Numbered from the stretch's first letter, positions 1 through 12,074 are shown. The stretch: DNA of 64,000 nucleotides from Ectobius pallidus (GCA_964059195.1 CAXKWD010000006.1:16578129-16642128); one strand, 5' to 3'. Program-made: numbers and translations. Notes: generated from the sequence alone by a model not told the origin.

Positions 1-2850
1 ATGATTCTGGGCATGGACGTTTTGAAACAAATTGGGTTAGTAGTAGATTTGCAAGATGGGACTTGGTATTTCAAAGATGAACCAGCAAAAATTTTTCAAT
101 TTGTTAAGGCTATAGATTTAAAAGAAGAAGATCAACTACATAATATTCTTACTTCACCTACACCTCAGGAAAGGGACAGATTGGATATGTTTTTGGAAAA
201 TCAGTTACAGAAATTTGATCAGTGTACTGGACTTACAGACTTGATTTCTCATGTTATTGATACAGGCGATGCAAAACCTATAAAACAAAGATATTATCCA
301 GTATCACCCATTCTGGAAAAAGTTATACACGCGGAAATAGATAAAATGTTATTGGAAAAAGTTATAGAGCCTTCAAATTCACCTTGGTCGTCTCCGGTAG
401 TTATGGTAAAGAAACCAGATAGAACATGGAGGTTCTGCGTAGATTTCAGAAAAGTAAATAATTGTACTAAAAGAGATAGTTATCCTTTGCCATACATTGA
501 ACATGTGTTGAGTAAGTTACGACATGCTCGGTATATCAGTACAATAGATTTGAAAAATGGGTATTGGCAAGTTCCATTAGATGAAGCAAGTAAAGAAAAA
601 ACAGCATTTACCGTACCTGGTAGAGGATTGTATCAGTTTCGAGTTATGCCTTTTGGAATCCATAACGCACCAGCCTCATTTCAAAGATTAGTTGATACTA
701 TATTAAGAGAAGAGATAGGAGAGAAATGCTTTTGTTATTTGGATGATATAGTACTTATTAGCGAGACATTTGAAGAACATTTGTCCTTGTTAGAAAAAGT
801 CTTAGAGAAATTAAGAAAAGCTAACCTGAAAATTAATAGGGAAAAATCAAAATTTTGCAGAAGTGAATTAAAATATTTGGGTCATATCATTACTCCATTA
901 GGAATTGCTGTAGATTCAGATAAAATCTCGTGTATCCTTGAGTATCCAGCCCCTACAAAAGTCAAGGAAGTACGAGCATTTTTAGGATTGGCTTCTTGGT
1001 ACCGACGATTCATTCCGTTTTTTTCTGAAGTTGTAAAGCCCCTCACTGCACTTCTGAAAAAGAATCAGAAATGGCGTTGGACTAAGGAATGTCAGGAATC
1101 TTTTGATGAATTAAAATCGAAATTATCTAGTAGTCCTATATTAACTTGTCCAGATTATACTAAACCCCTAGTGTTACAGACCGACGCTAGTTTTTCAGGG
1201 CTAGGAGCAGCATTAATTCAGACAGGAGAGGAAGGAGAGGAAAAAGTAATAGCTTATGCTAGTAGAACTTTAACGGTAGGTGAGCAAAAGTGGGCAATAG
1301 TCGAGAAAGAATTGTTAGCTATATTGTGGGCAGTTCAAAAGTTTCGTCCTTATTTGGAAGGTTATCATTTTAAAGTATATACTGATCACTTTGCTCTGAA
1401 ATGGTTAAATACATTACAGAATCCGACCGGACGATTAGCTAGGTGGAGTTTATTGCTCCAGGAGTATGATTTTGAAGTAATACATAGGCCTGGTAGATTA
1501 CAAAAAGTTCCGGATGCTTTATCTAGAATACACGAAGGGAAAGTTCAAGAGAAAACGGTAGAGGAAGAATTTTGCCTTTTGTTAACTAATAACTCTGAAG
1601 TAGTCGAATGGGAAAATATACAAGATGCTTGGTATATTAAGCGGAAAGCACAAGTACAAAGTAAACCTAAATTTTGGCCAGATTGGAAGGTCGTAGATGA
1701 GAAGTTGTACCATTTAAGATTAGATCAGTTAGAACAAACTTTGGAGGGAACAGTGAATAGGTGGAAATTGGTTATACCGCAAGATTATAGGATTAAGGTA
1801 TTACAAGAATGTCATGATGCACCTACTGCAGGACATATGGGGATAGCTAAAACTTTCTTTAGAATAGCAAACAAGTATTATTGGCCGGGAATGTTTAGAG
1901 ATGTTGCTAAGTATGTTACTGCTTGTGAAATATGTCAGAGACAGAAAGTGTTACAAACGGCTCAAGCAGGGCCAATGCATTTTTACCAGAAAGAGAAACC
2001 TTGGATGACTGTAGCTACTGATTTGTTGGGACCTTACCAACGTTCCAAAAAAGGGAACAGGTACATTGTAGTATTTCAGGACACCTTCACCAAATATATA
2101 GAATGTAAAGCGTTAAGGAAAGCAACCAGTAGAGCAGTTACGGAAGCATTTTATGAATTGATTATCCTTAAATGGGGAATTCCGGGATATTTGCTGATGG
2201 ACAATGGGCCGCAATATACTAGTAAACTAATGCGTGGGATAGCTAAAGCTTTTAATATAACCCCTTGTTATTTACCTGTATATTCACCACAAGGAAATCC
2301 GGTAGAAAGAGTTAATAGAATATTGAAAACCATGATTGCGAGTTACATTGAAAAGGATCAAACAGTTTGGGATGTGTATTTGAGAGAATTTAATTTTGCT
2401 ATAAATACGGCTAAACATAGTTCCACTGGATGCACTCCTTATATGCTAAATTATGGGAAAGAGCCTGAAATTATCAGCAGAATTGAGAGGGTAGAGAATC
2501 AACCTATACAGAAAGAAATTCCAAAGTTTTGGATAGACAGATTTGATAGATTAAAAACGGTACGTCTAATGGTCAGACATAACTTAGAAACTGCTTATAA
2601 GAATTCAAGTCATTATTATAATCTTCGGAGGAGAGAGGTGAGATTTTGTCCAGGAGATCTTGTGTTAAGAAGAAACTTTAAATTAAGTGATGCCTCACAA
2701 GCTTATGCAGCAGGCTTAAGTGCAAAGTTCGTCGGCCCCTATATTATAAAGAAAAAGCTTAGTGAGAATAGTTATGAACTGACGAACCGTTTTGGTAAAC
2801 AGTTGGGGAAGTGGCATGTTAAAGACTTGAAACCCTTTATACCAGGGTAA
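1..2850 (+). CDS. pol: Ty3/Gypsy retrotransposon pol polyprotein, 5'-truncated by the window edge
   Basis: A 949-codon ORF with no stop or frameshift encodes most of a Ty3/Gypsy Pol. Domains in order: the tail of an aspartic protease (ILGMD motif, residues 2-6); reverse transcriptase (about 95-300) with catalytic D183 and YLDD at 246-249; RNase H (about 390-510) with D395, the E435/E437 region and D462; an integrase zinc finger H605-H612-C642-C645; and the integrase core with D674, D734 and E769 (35 residues between the last two). A GPY/F-type module (FVGPY near 910-914) follows. I see no chromodomain and no env ORF downstream. The real start lies left of the window, so the first ATG here is not the initiator. 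The intact frame suggests a fairly young insertion. Family level is certain; the clade within Ty3/Gypsy is not assigned. Confidence 0.95.
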   Translation: MILGMDVLKQIGLVVDLQDGTWYFKDEPAKIFQFVKAIDLKEEDQLHNILTSPTPQERDRLDMFLENQLQKFDQCTGLTDLISHVIDTGDAKPIKQRYYPVSPILEKVIHAEIDKMLLEKVIEPSNSPWSSPVVMVKKPDRTWRFCVDFRKVNNCTKRDSYPLPYIEHVLSKLRHARYISTIDLKNGYWQVPLDEASKEKTAFTVPGRGLYQFRVMPFGIHNAPASFQRLVDTILREEIGEKCFCYLDDIVLISETFEEHLSLLEKVLEKLRKANLKINREKSKFCRSELKYLGHIITPLGIAVDSDKISCILEYPAPTKVKEVRAFLGLASWYRRFIPFFSEVVKPLTALLKKNQKWRWTKECQESFDELKSKLSSSPILTCPDYTKPLVLQTDASFSGLGAALIQTGEEGEEKVIAYASRTLTVGEQKWAIVEKELLAILWAVQKFRPYLEGYHFKVYTDHFALKWLNTLQNPTGRLARWSLLLQEYDFEVIHRPGRLQKVPDALSRIHEGKVQEKTVEEEFCLLLTNNSEVVEWENIQDAWYIKRKAQVQSKPKFWPDWKVVDEKLYHLRLDQLEQTLEGTVNRWKLVIPQDYRIKVLQECHDAPTAGHMGIAKTFFRIANKYYWPGMFRDVAKYVTACEICQRQKVLQTAQAGPMHFYQKEKPWMTVATDLLGPYQRSKKGNRYIVVFQDTFTKYIECKALRKATSRAVTEAFYELIILKWGIPGYLLMDNGPQYTSKLMRGIAKAFNITPCYLPVYSPQGNPVERVNRILKTMIASYIEKDQTVWDVYLREFNFAINTAKHSSTGCTPYMLNYGKEPEIISRIERVENQPIQKEIPKFWIDRFDRLKTVRLMVRHNLETAYKNSSHYYNLRRREVRFCPGDLVLRRNFKLSDASQAYAAGLSAKFVGPYIIKKKLSENSYELTNRFGKQLGKWHVKDLKPFIPG

Positions 2851-2862
2851 AAGAGACACACC

Positions 2863-2893
<31 letters not shown>

Positions 2894-2939
2894 TGACCTG
2901 TGTCAACATTATTTTTTTTTATGGTGAGTGTGGGAAGAA
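2863..2939 (+). promoter_or_regulatory. A-rich run and candidate polypurine tract before the 3' LTR
   Basis: Just after the pol stop there is a run of about 28 A, then a T-rich stretch, then a short purine-rich tract ending GTGGGAAGAA. The next bases are TGTAACGACGC, which looks like a Gypsy LTR start (TG...). In this family the polypurine tract directly before the 3' LTR primes plus-strand DNA. The A run itself is a second, weaker candidate, because it too is followed by TGTGACC. Confidence 0.45.
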
Positions 2940-5640
2940 TGTAACGACGCAAATAGCGACGTGCATAATCAACGATAGGAAACCATTCCTAAACAAAGGA
3001 AGGGTTGGGGGACCGCAACTAATCGATATTGAACGTTTTCATGATTATCGATACTGCCCTGAATTTATTTGAATTACAGAAAAGGAGAGGTGCGCATGCG
3101 TCGACGGTGAATCGACGAGAGAGGTGTGGAACCTGAAAGACGGTTAGGAGTACGTGCCTGACTACGAGAGAGAGAAGTTGAAAAGGCAGAAGGGAGAAGA
3201 CGAGACTGGGATGTGCGACAGCGGTAGAGGCGTTCTGGCATGAGGGTGTGTCAGACTTTCATCTGAGGAAATTCTGAATGGGAATTTTCACTGATACGAC
3301 TATATGGAGATAGTCGTTAACTGGGCAAGCACATCACGTCCGCCGGTACGAGAGACCGCTTCAGCGAACACCAGCTGTGGAGAGAAGAGTGGGTCACGAC
3401 TGCTTAGTCTGGACTAAGGGAAGATGTGGACACCAGAAAATAGATGGAAACAACACGGGATCAAAGGATAAGTTGGACACCACCCGTTGAGTATAATCAC
3501 ATAAACATTTTCTTTTGTTTTGGAAATTGGAAAATTTTGAGGCATTGTTTCTAAGAAATGTGTGGCGATTAGACGCCGTAAATGAAGGATTAAGAGTAGG
3601 GTTAGAAAAATAGAAGTGTGATAAATCTAGGGTGAGGCAATAAAATACAGTAATCCAACCCGTTTCTATTTCTGGTAGTCAAGAACTGTGACCGTGGGTT
3701 AGTAAAGATAATCTCTATACTTTGGGTTTCTATGGGTGATTGTCTCACGAATGAATACATAGCTCGAGGCAGTTGGTGATGCTCATTCAAACTTGTTTTT
3801 TATAAGACAGGACGCGAGGGGAGTAAGAAAGAAGGGTAATAGGGGCTTACTTAGTATTTCTTGCGAGGGCCTCTCCCTCTTGGTTTTTGTTGGGTGACAG
3901 ATGACTATCTATGAGTAGATTTCATGCTGGCCCGTAAGGATTGAGTTGTTTTCTTTAAGAGATTTATCGAAGAGTGGGAACCGTATGGATCATGGTAAAG
4001 GGAAATAAGAAAGAGAACAGTGAGAGGCAGAAGAAGGCCTATGAGTAGTAGTAGATTAAGCGCCTACCATTGAAAAACTTACATGTTAGGATAGAAGTAG
4101 GAATTACTCAAGGGTTATAAAGAGAAAGTTACTGATCTGGGGCGTGAGTTAGTTTCAGTTAGAATTCTAGGGAATTTAGAAACAAGGAAATTGGGTGCCC
4201 ATGGAATAGAGTAGTAACTTGAAAAGTATGGAAACCAGAGTAACAAGAAAGAGGGAAAATTAGAACAATGGTATAAACTGCTTACAGGGAGAGGAGTTAA
4301 AAGATAATCAATAATAACTGGTTAGATTAGAAAGGGGAGAATTGGTAATTTTGTGTAGTGAGTTGATGACAAGTAGGTCATTAGCAGGTACTAGAGATTA
4401 CCCCAGAAAAAAAAAGAGAAGGGTGAGGTGAGGGAACGCCAGAAGTGTCCCAAATAAAATAAATATAAAGAAATTTATGAGAATTGTGAAAGTCGTCGGT
4501 GTTGGAGGCGAACAACGGCCCCACGTGCCTCTAGGAGAGAGTGTCAGGGACCTCTGACATCGATTGTTCAAAATTGTATTTTTGTTTGCGGCCCATTAAT
4601 ATTTTCCCGGTTGCAGGAGAGGAGTCAGATTGTTTGTAACTCAAGATCTAGACGCCGCCCCTGTATCGGTGGTCTATCGCCACAGTCACTCTGTGGGTAT
4701 AGGCCTAAACTTCCATTTCTTTCTTCATGACACTGTCTTTCCTATCTATCTTTAAATACAATTCTTCATGGACTAAGATGACTAGTGGATTAGTATAGGA
4801 GACATAGGTGGGATTATTGAGTGTAATATGTAGAGTCAAGGACTGGATTATGAATTGAAAATCTTTATTTATTCGAAAGAAAGTATAATATATATATTGA
4901 GATATCCTGAAGTTGCAAATGTAAGTGACTACACAAGTTAGTAGTAAATTAGAAGGATAATACAAGACGTTCTAGTAGATACCTGGAAATAAAGCACGAA
5001 AGGAGATTAAGTAATTAATTAGGGATTTGTTATTGTTGAACAGAGAACGTACTTATACAGTTAAACTGGGTATACTAACCTTGAATAATTAAATACCCTC
5101 CTACCAATAAAAATGTTGAAAGGTTAATGTTGTGTAAATGTAATTTATTGTATGTAAGATTGTTATTGTTGAAAAAAGACAAAAAAAATAATATATTAAA
5201 TAAAATTATGGTTATTGTTATGCAAAGTAAATTAACGTGAAGTTCAGATTTTTGACCCTTATCCTGGTAATGGTTTGAGAGTAGCTGATTTTTGGTATGA
5301 GTTATATACTTTGGTAGTGAGCACTGAAAAAGGAGAAAAAGAAGAAATAGAGAGAAGCAGAATAATAAAAAAAAAAAAGATAAATCCGAACCCATTCCCG
5401 TCTCCGCTGTTAAAATTAAAAGCTAGTCGAGAGGCTGGTAGGTACATAGCTTGTGTATCTACAATTTAATTTGTGACTGGGCTGATACATAACAAAAAGA
5501 AAAGAGGAAGCGTATTGATGATGGCGCCCGTTAATATAAATTTTCATCAATATTATCAAAACTGGGTAAATTGTTAAAAGAAAGAGAAAGTAGACTGGGA
5601 GTAGGAAATTTGCAATCACCCGGTGATAGAGGTAACTGTA
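2940..5640 (+). repeat. Putative 3' LTR of the Gypsy element plus downstream sequence (right end unresolved)
   Basis: Begins TGTAACGACGC after a purine tract. It contains no convincing coding sequence; the short ORFs here are not conserved domains. An AATAAA at 4453-4458 followed by a GT-rich stretch could be the LTR polyadenylation site. The 5' LTR is outside the window, so the right boundary and target duplication cannot be read. I found no clear inverse of TGTAAC to mark the end; a weak candidate is the GGTAACTGTA near 5630. If the whole stretch is LTR it would be unusually long. Confidence 0.4.
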
Positions 5641-5814
5641 CTGAACCTTGGAATGGGGGTTATGCGTGTCGTGTCAGGACGACACCTTAGGAAGTGACCT
5701 TGTTTTGTTGGAGTTCAGTAAACTTATGTATGACGATTGAGAATAATCAAATATTGGTCATCACAGATTTTGGCGATTTGTCATACAGTAAGAAAGCTCG
5801 TCACAAGGTTAAGT

Positions 5815-5993
5815 ATCTTTAGACCTTTGTTTTCCGTAAGTCCTGCTTAATGAATCGATCTGCAGCTTAACTCGGAAATCGATAACAAAAATAACTTATT
5901 CTATGCAAATCATAATTTCAATTAACTTTTTACTGATTAAAAAAAAAGCATACTGGCACTTTGTTACATCAGTTTACCTGATTTTATTTTTAT
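5815..5993 (+). repeat. Family Z repeat, 3'-end fragment
   Basis: This stretch (landmarks CCTGCTTAATGAATCGATC and CATACTGGCACTTTGT, then ATCAGTTTACCTG) matches the end block of the longer Z copies at 25.4-26.4, 32.8-34.0, 60.5-62.3 and 62.4-63.4 kb. The 5' part with tandem units is missing. Confidence 0.7.
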
Positions 5994-6319
5994 ATTGCTA
6001 CAGTGAAATACGTACCTAGATTGCTTTGAATTACACGAAAACTGAAAAAACCTGAAGTACCATTCACTGATTCAATTGTTTTTGAAGTGAACGCGCGATT
6101 TTTCACATTATAGAGTTTTACTTTAATATGTAGAATAAGTAGAGCTTTATGATGTCAGACTTAATAAAATACGACTTTAAAGAAGACTATGAATACGAAA
6201 AACATATAAGTCGACTTGTCAAATAAATTCAGCTTTATAAAGTCGGTTCTTAAGTCGCCGACTATGAATACCGGCCTTAGTGGATTAAAATTAGTTCAAA
6301 CAAGAGAACTGGGCGACTG

Positions 6320-6490
6320 CAGTTGCGGACGCAGAATTTTTTCGGGGGGGGGGATTTAAATAGGTAGAAAGAAAACTAAAAAAAAAAAAAATAGCTTATA
6401 TATATGATTAGTTTTTAAAACTGTGTACATATAGCCCTTTTTCAAATTTCGGGGGGGGGGAGATATATCCCCCCCCTGCGTCCGCCACTG
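6320..6490. mobile_element. Short hAT-like MITE with GCGGACGCAG termini
   Basis: Left end CAGTTGCGGACGCAG, right end inverse CAGTGGCGGACGCAG, with runs of G and C just inside both ends. CAGTGGCGGA-type ends are common in hAT elements. No matching 8-bp target duplication is visible, so the class is an inference. Confidence 0.45.
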
Positions 6491-6855
6491 TGGGAGAGTG
6501 AAAAGTGAAAAGGAATTGGATTGGGTGGATGGAGAAGATAGATTATGAAAACTTGGAGGAGCCACAATGTTAGTTCATCGGGGAATAAGATAAATCCAAT
6601 TTGTACAGGAGACTGCAATGTTTCAAATGTATTGTTCTGTTTAATATTGATTTAATATTACATGGGTGATGTTGGTGTATTAATATTCTCTTAGAAAAGG
6701 GCCAGAGCAGGTAGTCTTCTTACGTAATTGCATTGAAGCAGATATTAAGCAAATATGTACAGAGCAATTTGAAATTCTAAACAGAAAGTTTCAGATATAA
6801 TTCAGTATAAGAGTGAAACATGTGGCGTTAAGACAAAGACATCAAGTGTTTTCTA

Positions 6856-9060
6856 TAGTGATGAGCAAATGCAAGACCAAGACCAAGACCAAGGCGGTCT
6901 TGGTCTTGGTCTTGGTATTGCACTCTCAGTCTTGGTCTTGATCTTGCATAGGTAACCCTGGTCTTGGTCTTGGTCTCGGTCTTGCATCAGTGGTCTTGGT
7001 CTTGGTCTCGGTCTTGCATACTCGGTCTTGGTCTTGTTTTAAGAGTCTTGCAGTTTTCTTTTCTGAATTTTACTGTGTTTTACGAAAGCTAATTGCTTTT
7101 AGTTCCTTTGACCATGTAAACAGTAATGTGATGTCACGCTGTCTGCCGAAACGTCCATGGTGATATAAGCTAGACCAGTAAATTTGGAGTGTAAATTTAA
7201 ATATTCTCTGTTATCCTATTGCAGAACTTTAAACCCAAAATCCACGAGAAGCTATACCCTATTTGAGAGTCTGAAATTATGAATATTATATTGTAAAGTT
7301 CCAAATTGAACGGCTGTGGAGACAAGAAGTAATATTAACAGGATGTGTATGAAATGTTTAGAAGATTTCCGCATAGGAAAGAGGTTCTATCTGACCTGTT
7401 TAAAACTGTATAATATAGTAACAAAACATAACGGCATTGAAGCAGATGCTAAAGAAATTGTGCAATCTATAGAAAATCACACAGTGTCCATTCGAATCCC
7501 AAACCCATAGGCTGCGATAAATAATATTTATCTTTCCATATACCCTAGTTCTAATTTATACTTTCTAGTTGCTTTCAAGTTTTGGGCCTTCGGCTGATTG
7601 GGTCATAAATAATCATAACTATTCTTCATGCAAGTAGTTATTCGATATGCATTCTTAATATGAATCAGCAGCAAGAACTTAAACACCGCCACCGTTATGT
7701 GTCAATAACAAAATTGTAGTAGTAAAAAAAGGTTTTTAGTGGATGTCCTACCTATCATCAGAAAAATGTAGGCCTGTATAGCTACAGTACAATCAGATAC
7801 GTAACTGTAAAGTAATAACTAGCAAATACCCGTCAAATAAGTTCCTGTTTTAATTAATCTACGTTTTAATTGTGTTTTATTGAATAATTATTAAGAATAC
7901 CGGGCGTATCACCTGATTTTTTCAAGGAGAATGGAATGAGCTGAATAGCTATGTTATATTTTGTTCAAGTAGATAGGAAAGATTCTATATGTGAGAGTAG
8001 GGTATGAATATTAATGACAGGTGTAAAAAAGGATATCATCGTTAATGAAATGGGCTACTGAGCATGTTAATAGGCGTTTTAAGTTACGGGGGCTACTGTT
8101 TAAAGTTTCAAATCCTCAGATAGGCCACCCCATGGCTGAGTGGTTAGACCGCTCGAACTCCACCGCTGGGACCCGGGATCGGATTTCGATGGATCTATGT
8201 GGAATTTGTGGTGGACAAAGTGGGGTCGGGCAGGCTTTCTTGGGGTGCTCCGGTTTCCCCTGCCTTATGTCATTCCATCGTTGCTCCATTCATCATAGTA
8301 TGACCATTTGGTTGTAATAAAAAATTATTATAAATCCTCAGTCATAGCTTTCTTTTAACCCAGTGAGAGGTTGGAGAAACTAGTTATTAAATAACTATAT
8401 GGCAGAATTTTTAAGTTTTATTGATAAATTATGTGGTCAGTATTTATATTGTACGCAAAATGAAATTTCATATATGGCTTAGGTCCTTTGTTACATCTGT
8501 TTGTCTTTCGAACCATAATACTAAAGAACTATTGCAATTAAACATTTTAAAAACGAATATGGAGTGTTTATCGTGAAATTAACTCCCACCAATTGAAGAA
8601 ACTAGGTGTATGGAATGCCATTCAGGGAAATCCGTCAGATTAATTGTATGTTTTCATTGCAGTAATTTGTTTTAACGTAGTAGTGAGATAGGTTGTATAC
8701 GGATTTCACATGTGTCATTTGAGCGGTGCGCTCGCTTTTGGATACGGACAGCGTCACGCACCGGGTCTGCTCTCATTGGTTACCGCACGATGAGGCAACC
8801 TCTACATTATAGGCCTACCAGCCTAGGGACTACCCCGGCTAGCGACTCTGCGGCGCCTTTGAGTAGCGTTCGCTGGCTCGCTGCATAAACAACGGGGATT
8901 TATAAAACTTTTTAAAGTAGCAAGACTGCAAGAGTCTTGCAGTTAAGTCTTGTTCTTGCCAAAGTCTTGCAGGGCTAGTCTTGGTCTTGGTCTCGGTCTT
9001 GCATTTTCTGCAAGACCAAGACCAAGACTGCAAGACCAAGACTGGTCTCGCTCATCACTA
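6856..9060. mobile_element. hAT-type element, 2.2 kb, non-autonomous, with GACCAA subterminal arrays
   Basis: Termini TAGTGATGAGC (6856-6866) and its exact inverse (9050-9060) are flanked by perfect 8-bp direct repeats GTTTTCTA (6848-6855 and 9061-9068), the hAT signature. Just inside both ends are dense degenerate repeats of CAAGAC/GACCAA and its complement CTTGGTCTTG (6870-7045 and 8926-9050), able to form extended hairpins and typical in position for transposase-binding repeats. I see no transposase remnant inside. A SINE occupies 8123-8335. Confidence 0.85.
8123..8335 (+). repeat. tRNA-derived SINE inside the hAT element
   Basis: The head has a good Pol III A box (TGGCTGAGTGGTTAGA at about 8133) and a decayed B box around 8175-8190. 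It is followed by a body with TGCTCCGGTTTCCCCTGCC, of a kind I recall from other invertebrate SINEs, and an A/T-rich tail. The head resembles a serine or leucine tRNA type. Decay of the B box suggests it is no longer transcribed. Confidence 0.6.
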
Positions 9061-11082
9061 GTTTTCTATGAGCAGATCAGAGTAATGCACCTCTCATGAC
9101 AAGACAATCATCTCTATTCTGAATGGAGGGACCTGCTAGTGTCGCCTTACAAGTTGCTGGATACATACAGAACGTTCCTTTCTGTGGTACAATGTCAACC
9201 AAAAGGTATCCAGGACGAAGCTATTGAGTACGTGAAACGTTCGTTACGATTCAATTTTATTTTCATATTCCCAATGCATATAAAATATATCATTGTACTG
9301 GTCTTTTAACCCAATCACGAAAACTAATGAATTATTTAATTTTAATATTAATTTATAGCAGAAGCCGTGGAGTTCACAGGAACTGTAGAGACATATGAAC
9401 GCGAAAACCCAGGGAATTTATAACTGATTGTAAATGTAATATTGAGTATGAACTGAATATAAACTTAATATACATGCACATAGCGTATTTATTTAACTGT
9501 AACTATCCATGATATATGAAAATAAATTAATTCAAATTAGAATTACTAACAAATCTCCCTTATCAAATACTAGCATGTGCCCGCGGCTTCGCCCGCGATA
9601 ATTATTTCAAAAATTAAAAATTAAGAGCATAATAGTTAAATCATTATATTTATTAACACCTAAATCACGTGGACTACATACCACGATTAGATAGCGTCGC
9701 CTGGTAAAAGCTACCTCAGATTCGAGTTCCTTGGCCCAGAATACCCTTGTGCAGTGAGTTTCATCCAAATAAAACAATGCTTGACCATATTTAGGGCTTA
9801 CAACATTCAAGCGATCGCGAAAGTTTTATTTCTAAGGTATGACAAAAATAGCCAAAGCCAACTGTAATTGATTAGACATTGAAATGTATAAGCGAAAATT
9901 GATGCTTCGACAGCGCTAAAATCACGTTTTCTGCCAGTTTTTCACTCACAACTCGCGAACGAAAACTAAAATTAAAAATTCGGCTTCGATGCGCATTCGC
10001 CCACCTTTCAGTCCATCTATCTTTAAAATTTCAGATCTCTGCGTTCAGTAGATTTCGATGGGCATCGTCGACAGACAGACAAACAGCATGTGCCCGCATG
10101 AGCCCGCGGCTTCGCCCGCGAAAATTATTTCAAAAATTAAAAATTAAGAGCATAATAGTTAAATCATTATATTTATTAACACCTAAATCACGTTGACAAC
10201 ATACCACGGTTAGATAGCGTCGCCTGGTAAAAGCAACCTCAGATTCGAGTTCCTTGGCCCAGAATACCCCTGTACAGTGAGTTTCGTCCAAATCGAACAA
10301 TGTTTGACCATATTTAGGCCTATATTGATTATCCCTCTTCCGTGTAGGTTGAAAATTTCATATGTCTTCGGGCCTTGATATTCTAAACAAATGAATCGTC
10401 CAGGATGGACTTACAAAATCAAGCGATCGCCCGCGATAATTATTTCAAGAATTAAAAATTAAGAGCATAATAGTTAAATCATTATATTTATTAACACCTA
10501 AATCACGTGGACTACATGTCACGATTAGATAGCGTCGCCTGGTAAAAGCGACCTCAGATTCGAGTTCCTTGGCCCAGGAAATCCCTGTATAGTGAGTTTC
10601 GTCCAAATCGAACGATGTTTAACCATATTTAGGTCTATGTTGATTATCCCTCTTCCGTGTAGGTTGAAAATTTCATATGTCTACGGGCCTTGACATTCTA
10701 AACAAATGAATCGACCAGCGTGGGCTTACAACATTCTAGCGATCGCGATGATTTTATTACCATGGTATGACAAAAATAGCCAAAGCCAACTGCAATTGAT
10801 TTGACATTGAAGTGTATTACTGAAATCTGATGCTTCGACAGCGCTAAAATCACGTTTTCTGCCAGTTTTTCACTCACAACTCGCGAACGAAAGCTAAAAT
10901 TAAAAATCCGGCTTCGATGCGCATTCGCCCACCTTTCAGCCCATCTATGTTTAAAATTTTAGATCTCTGCGTTCAGTAGATTTCGCTGGGCATCGTGGAC
11001 AGACAGACAGACAAACACGTCCTTTTATTATTTTAAGATAGCATGTAATTATTTCAAAAATTAAAAATTAAGATCATAATAG

Positions 11083-11900
11083 GTCTTCACATTTCCTTTG
11101 AAAAAACCAAAATCATGACAAACAACAAACACCCACGTCAATACCTCAAAATCCAAGAACAAAAAATAGAAATAGTAAAAGAATTCAAGTATCTCGGAGA
11201 ATGGATCAGTTGGAATGCGGTGGAATGCAAAACAATGGAATCCAGAAAAAACAAACTTGAAATGGCCTTTCAACTAACAAAAGATACATACAACAAGAAA
11301 TCCCTTTCATGGGGGTCAAAAATTAAACATTACAGATCAGTAATTAAACCAGAAGCACTGTACTCGGCAGAAACGCTAAACATGAATTTCAAAGGTCAGA
11401 TGGAGAAACTTGAACTAAAGGAAAGGAAGATTTTAAGAAAACTCATAGGACCTAAATTTCAGGATAATAAGATGATATACATCAAGAATGAAACCCTCTA
11501 CAAGAAAATTGAAAAACTTTCAGACACTATGCGAAAAAGGAGGATAAATTTCTATGGTCATCTTCTTAGAATGGACTCTGTTAGATTAACCAAACAAATC
11601 TTTCACTTCTTCCGCAACCGCAAAACAAAACCCAACTGGTTTAAAGAAACTGAAAAAGACCTAGTCGAGTTAAAAATTACAGAAAATTCACTATTAGATC
11701 GAACGGCTAAAATAATTACTAAAGACGAAAATACAAGGTTCCAAGACAGGTCGTCACTGAAGTCCAAACCTATTATCTCTGAAGAAGAGAGGAAGAGAAG
11801 ATCAGAAAGAATGAAGAAATACTGGGCACTTAGGAAGGAACAACACACAAAGAAATGACTGGTTCAACGTACCCCAAAGAGGGTGAAACGAAAGAAGAAG
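11083..11900 (+). mobile_element. 5'-truncated LINE insertion in family X copy four
   Basis: Comparison with the other X copies shows the host sequence ...CATAATAG joined to TTAAATCATT in the empty state. Here 818 bp intervene. The insert ends in a GAA-type tail. No target duplication longer than AG is visible. Confidence 0.7.
11115..11858 (+). CDS. LINE reverse transcriptase C-terminal region (5'-truncated non-LTR element)
   Basis: A 247-codon open frame encodes the segment after the RT palm of a non-LTR retrotransposon. It has the recurring pattern FKYLG (residues 24-28), a YRSVIKPEALYSAETL segment near 69-84, an ERKILRKLIGP segment near 103-113, and a RRINFYGHLLRM segment near 142-153. 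The lysine/arginine-rich tail (SEEERKRRSERMKKYW) resembles basic tails seen in related elements. The catalytic YXDD is not included, so the copy is dead on arrival. The first ATG is arbitrary; the frame begins inside the truncated element. It sits in the insertion 11083-11900 within family X copy four. Exact clade (RTE-like or another clade with this C-terminus) is uncertain. Confidence 0.75.
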   Translation: MTNNKHPRQYLKIQEQKIEIVKEFKYLGEWISWNAVECKTMESRKNKLEMAFQLTKDTYNKKSLSWGSKIKHYRSVIKPEALYSAETLNMNFKGQMEKLELKERKILRKLIGPKFQDNKMIYIKNETLYKKIEKLSDTMRKRRINFYGHLLRMDSVRLTKQIFHFFRNRKTKPNWFKETEKDLVELKITENSLLDRTAKIITKDENTRFQDRSSLKSKPIISEEERKRRSERMKKYWALRKEQHTKK

Positions 11901-12073
11901 TTAAATCATTATATTAACACGTAAATCATGTGGACTACATATCACGATTAGATAGCGTCACCTGGTAAAAGCGACCTCAGATTCGAGTTCCTTGGCCCAG
12001 AAAACCCCTGTATAGTGAGTTTCGTCCAAATCGAACAACGTTTGACCATATTTAGGCTAATATTGATTATCCC

Positions 12074-12074
<1 letters not shown>

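Noticed and set aside
2716..2952. Minus-strand 78-codon frame
   Set aside because: Antisense of the pol 3' end running through the A-run; the poly-F stretch is an artefact.
2892..5640. Possible env gene downstream of pol
   Set aside because: No long frame, signal peptide or transmembrane pattern is present; the region looks like LTR.
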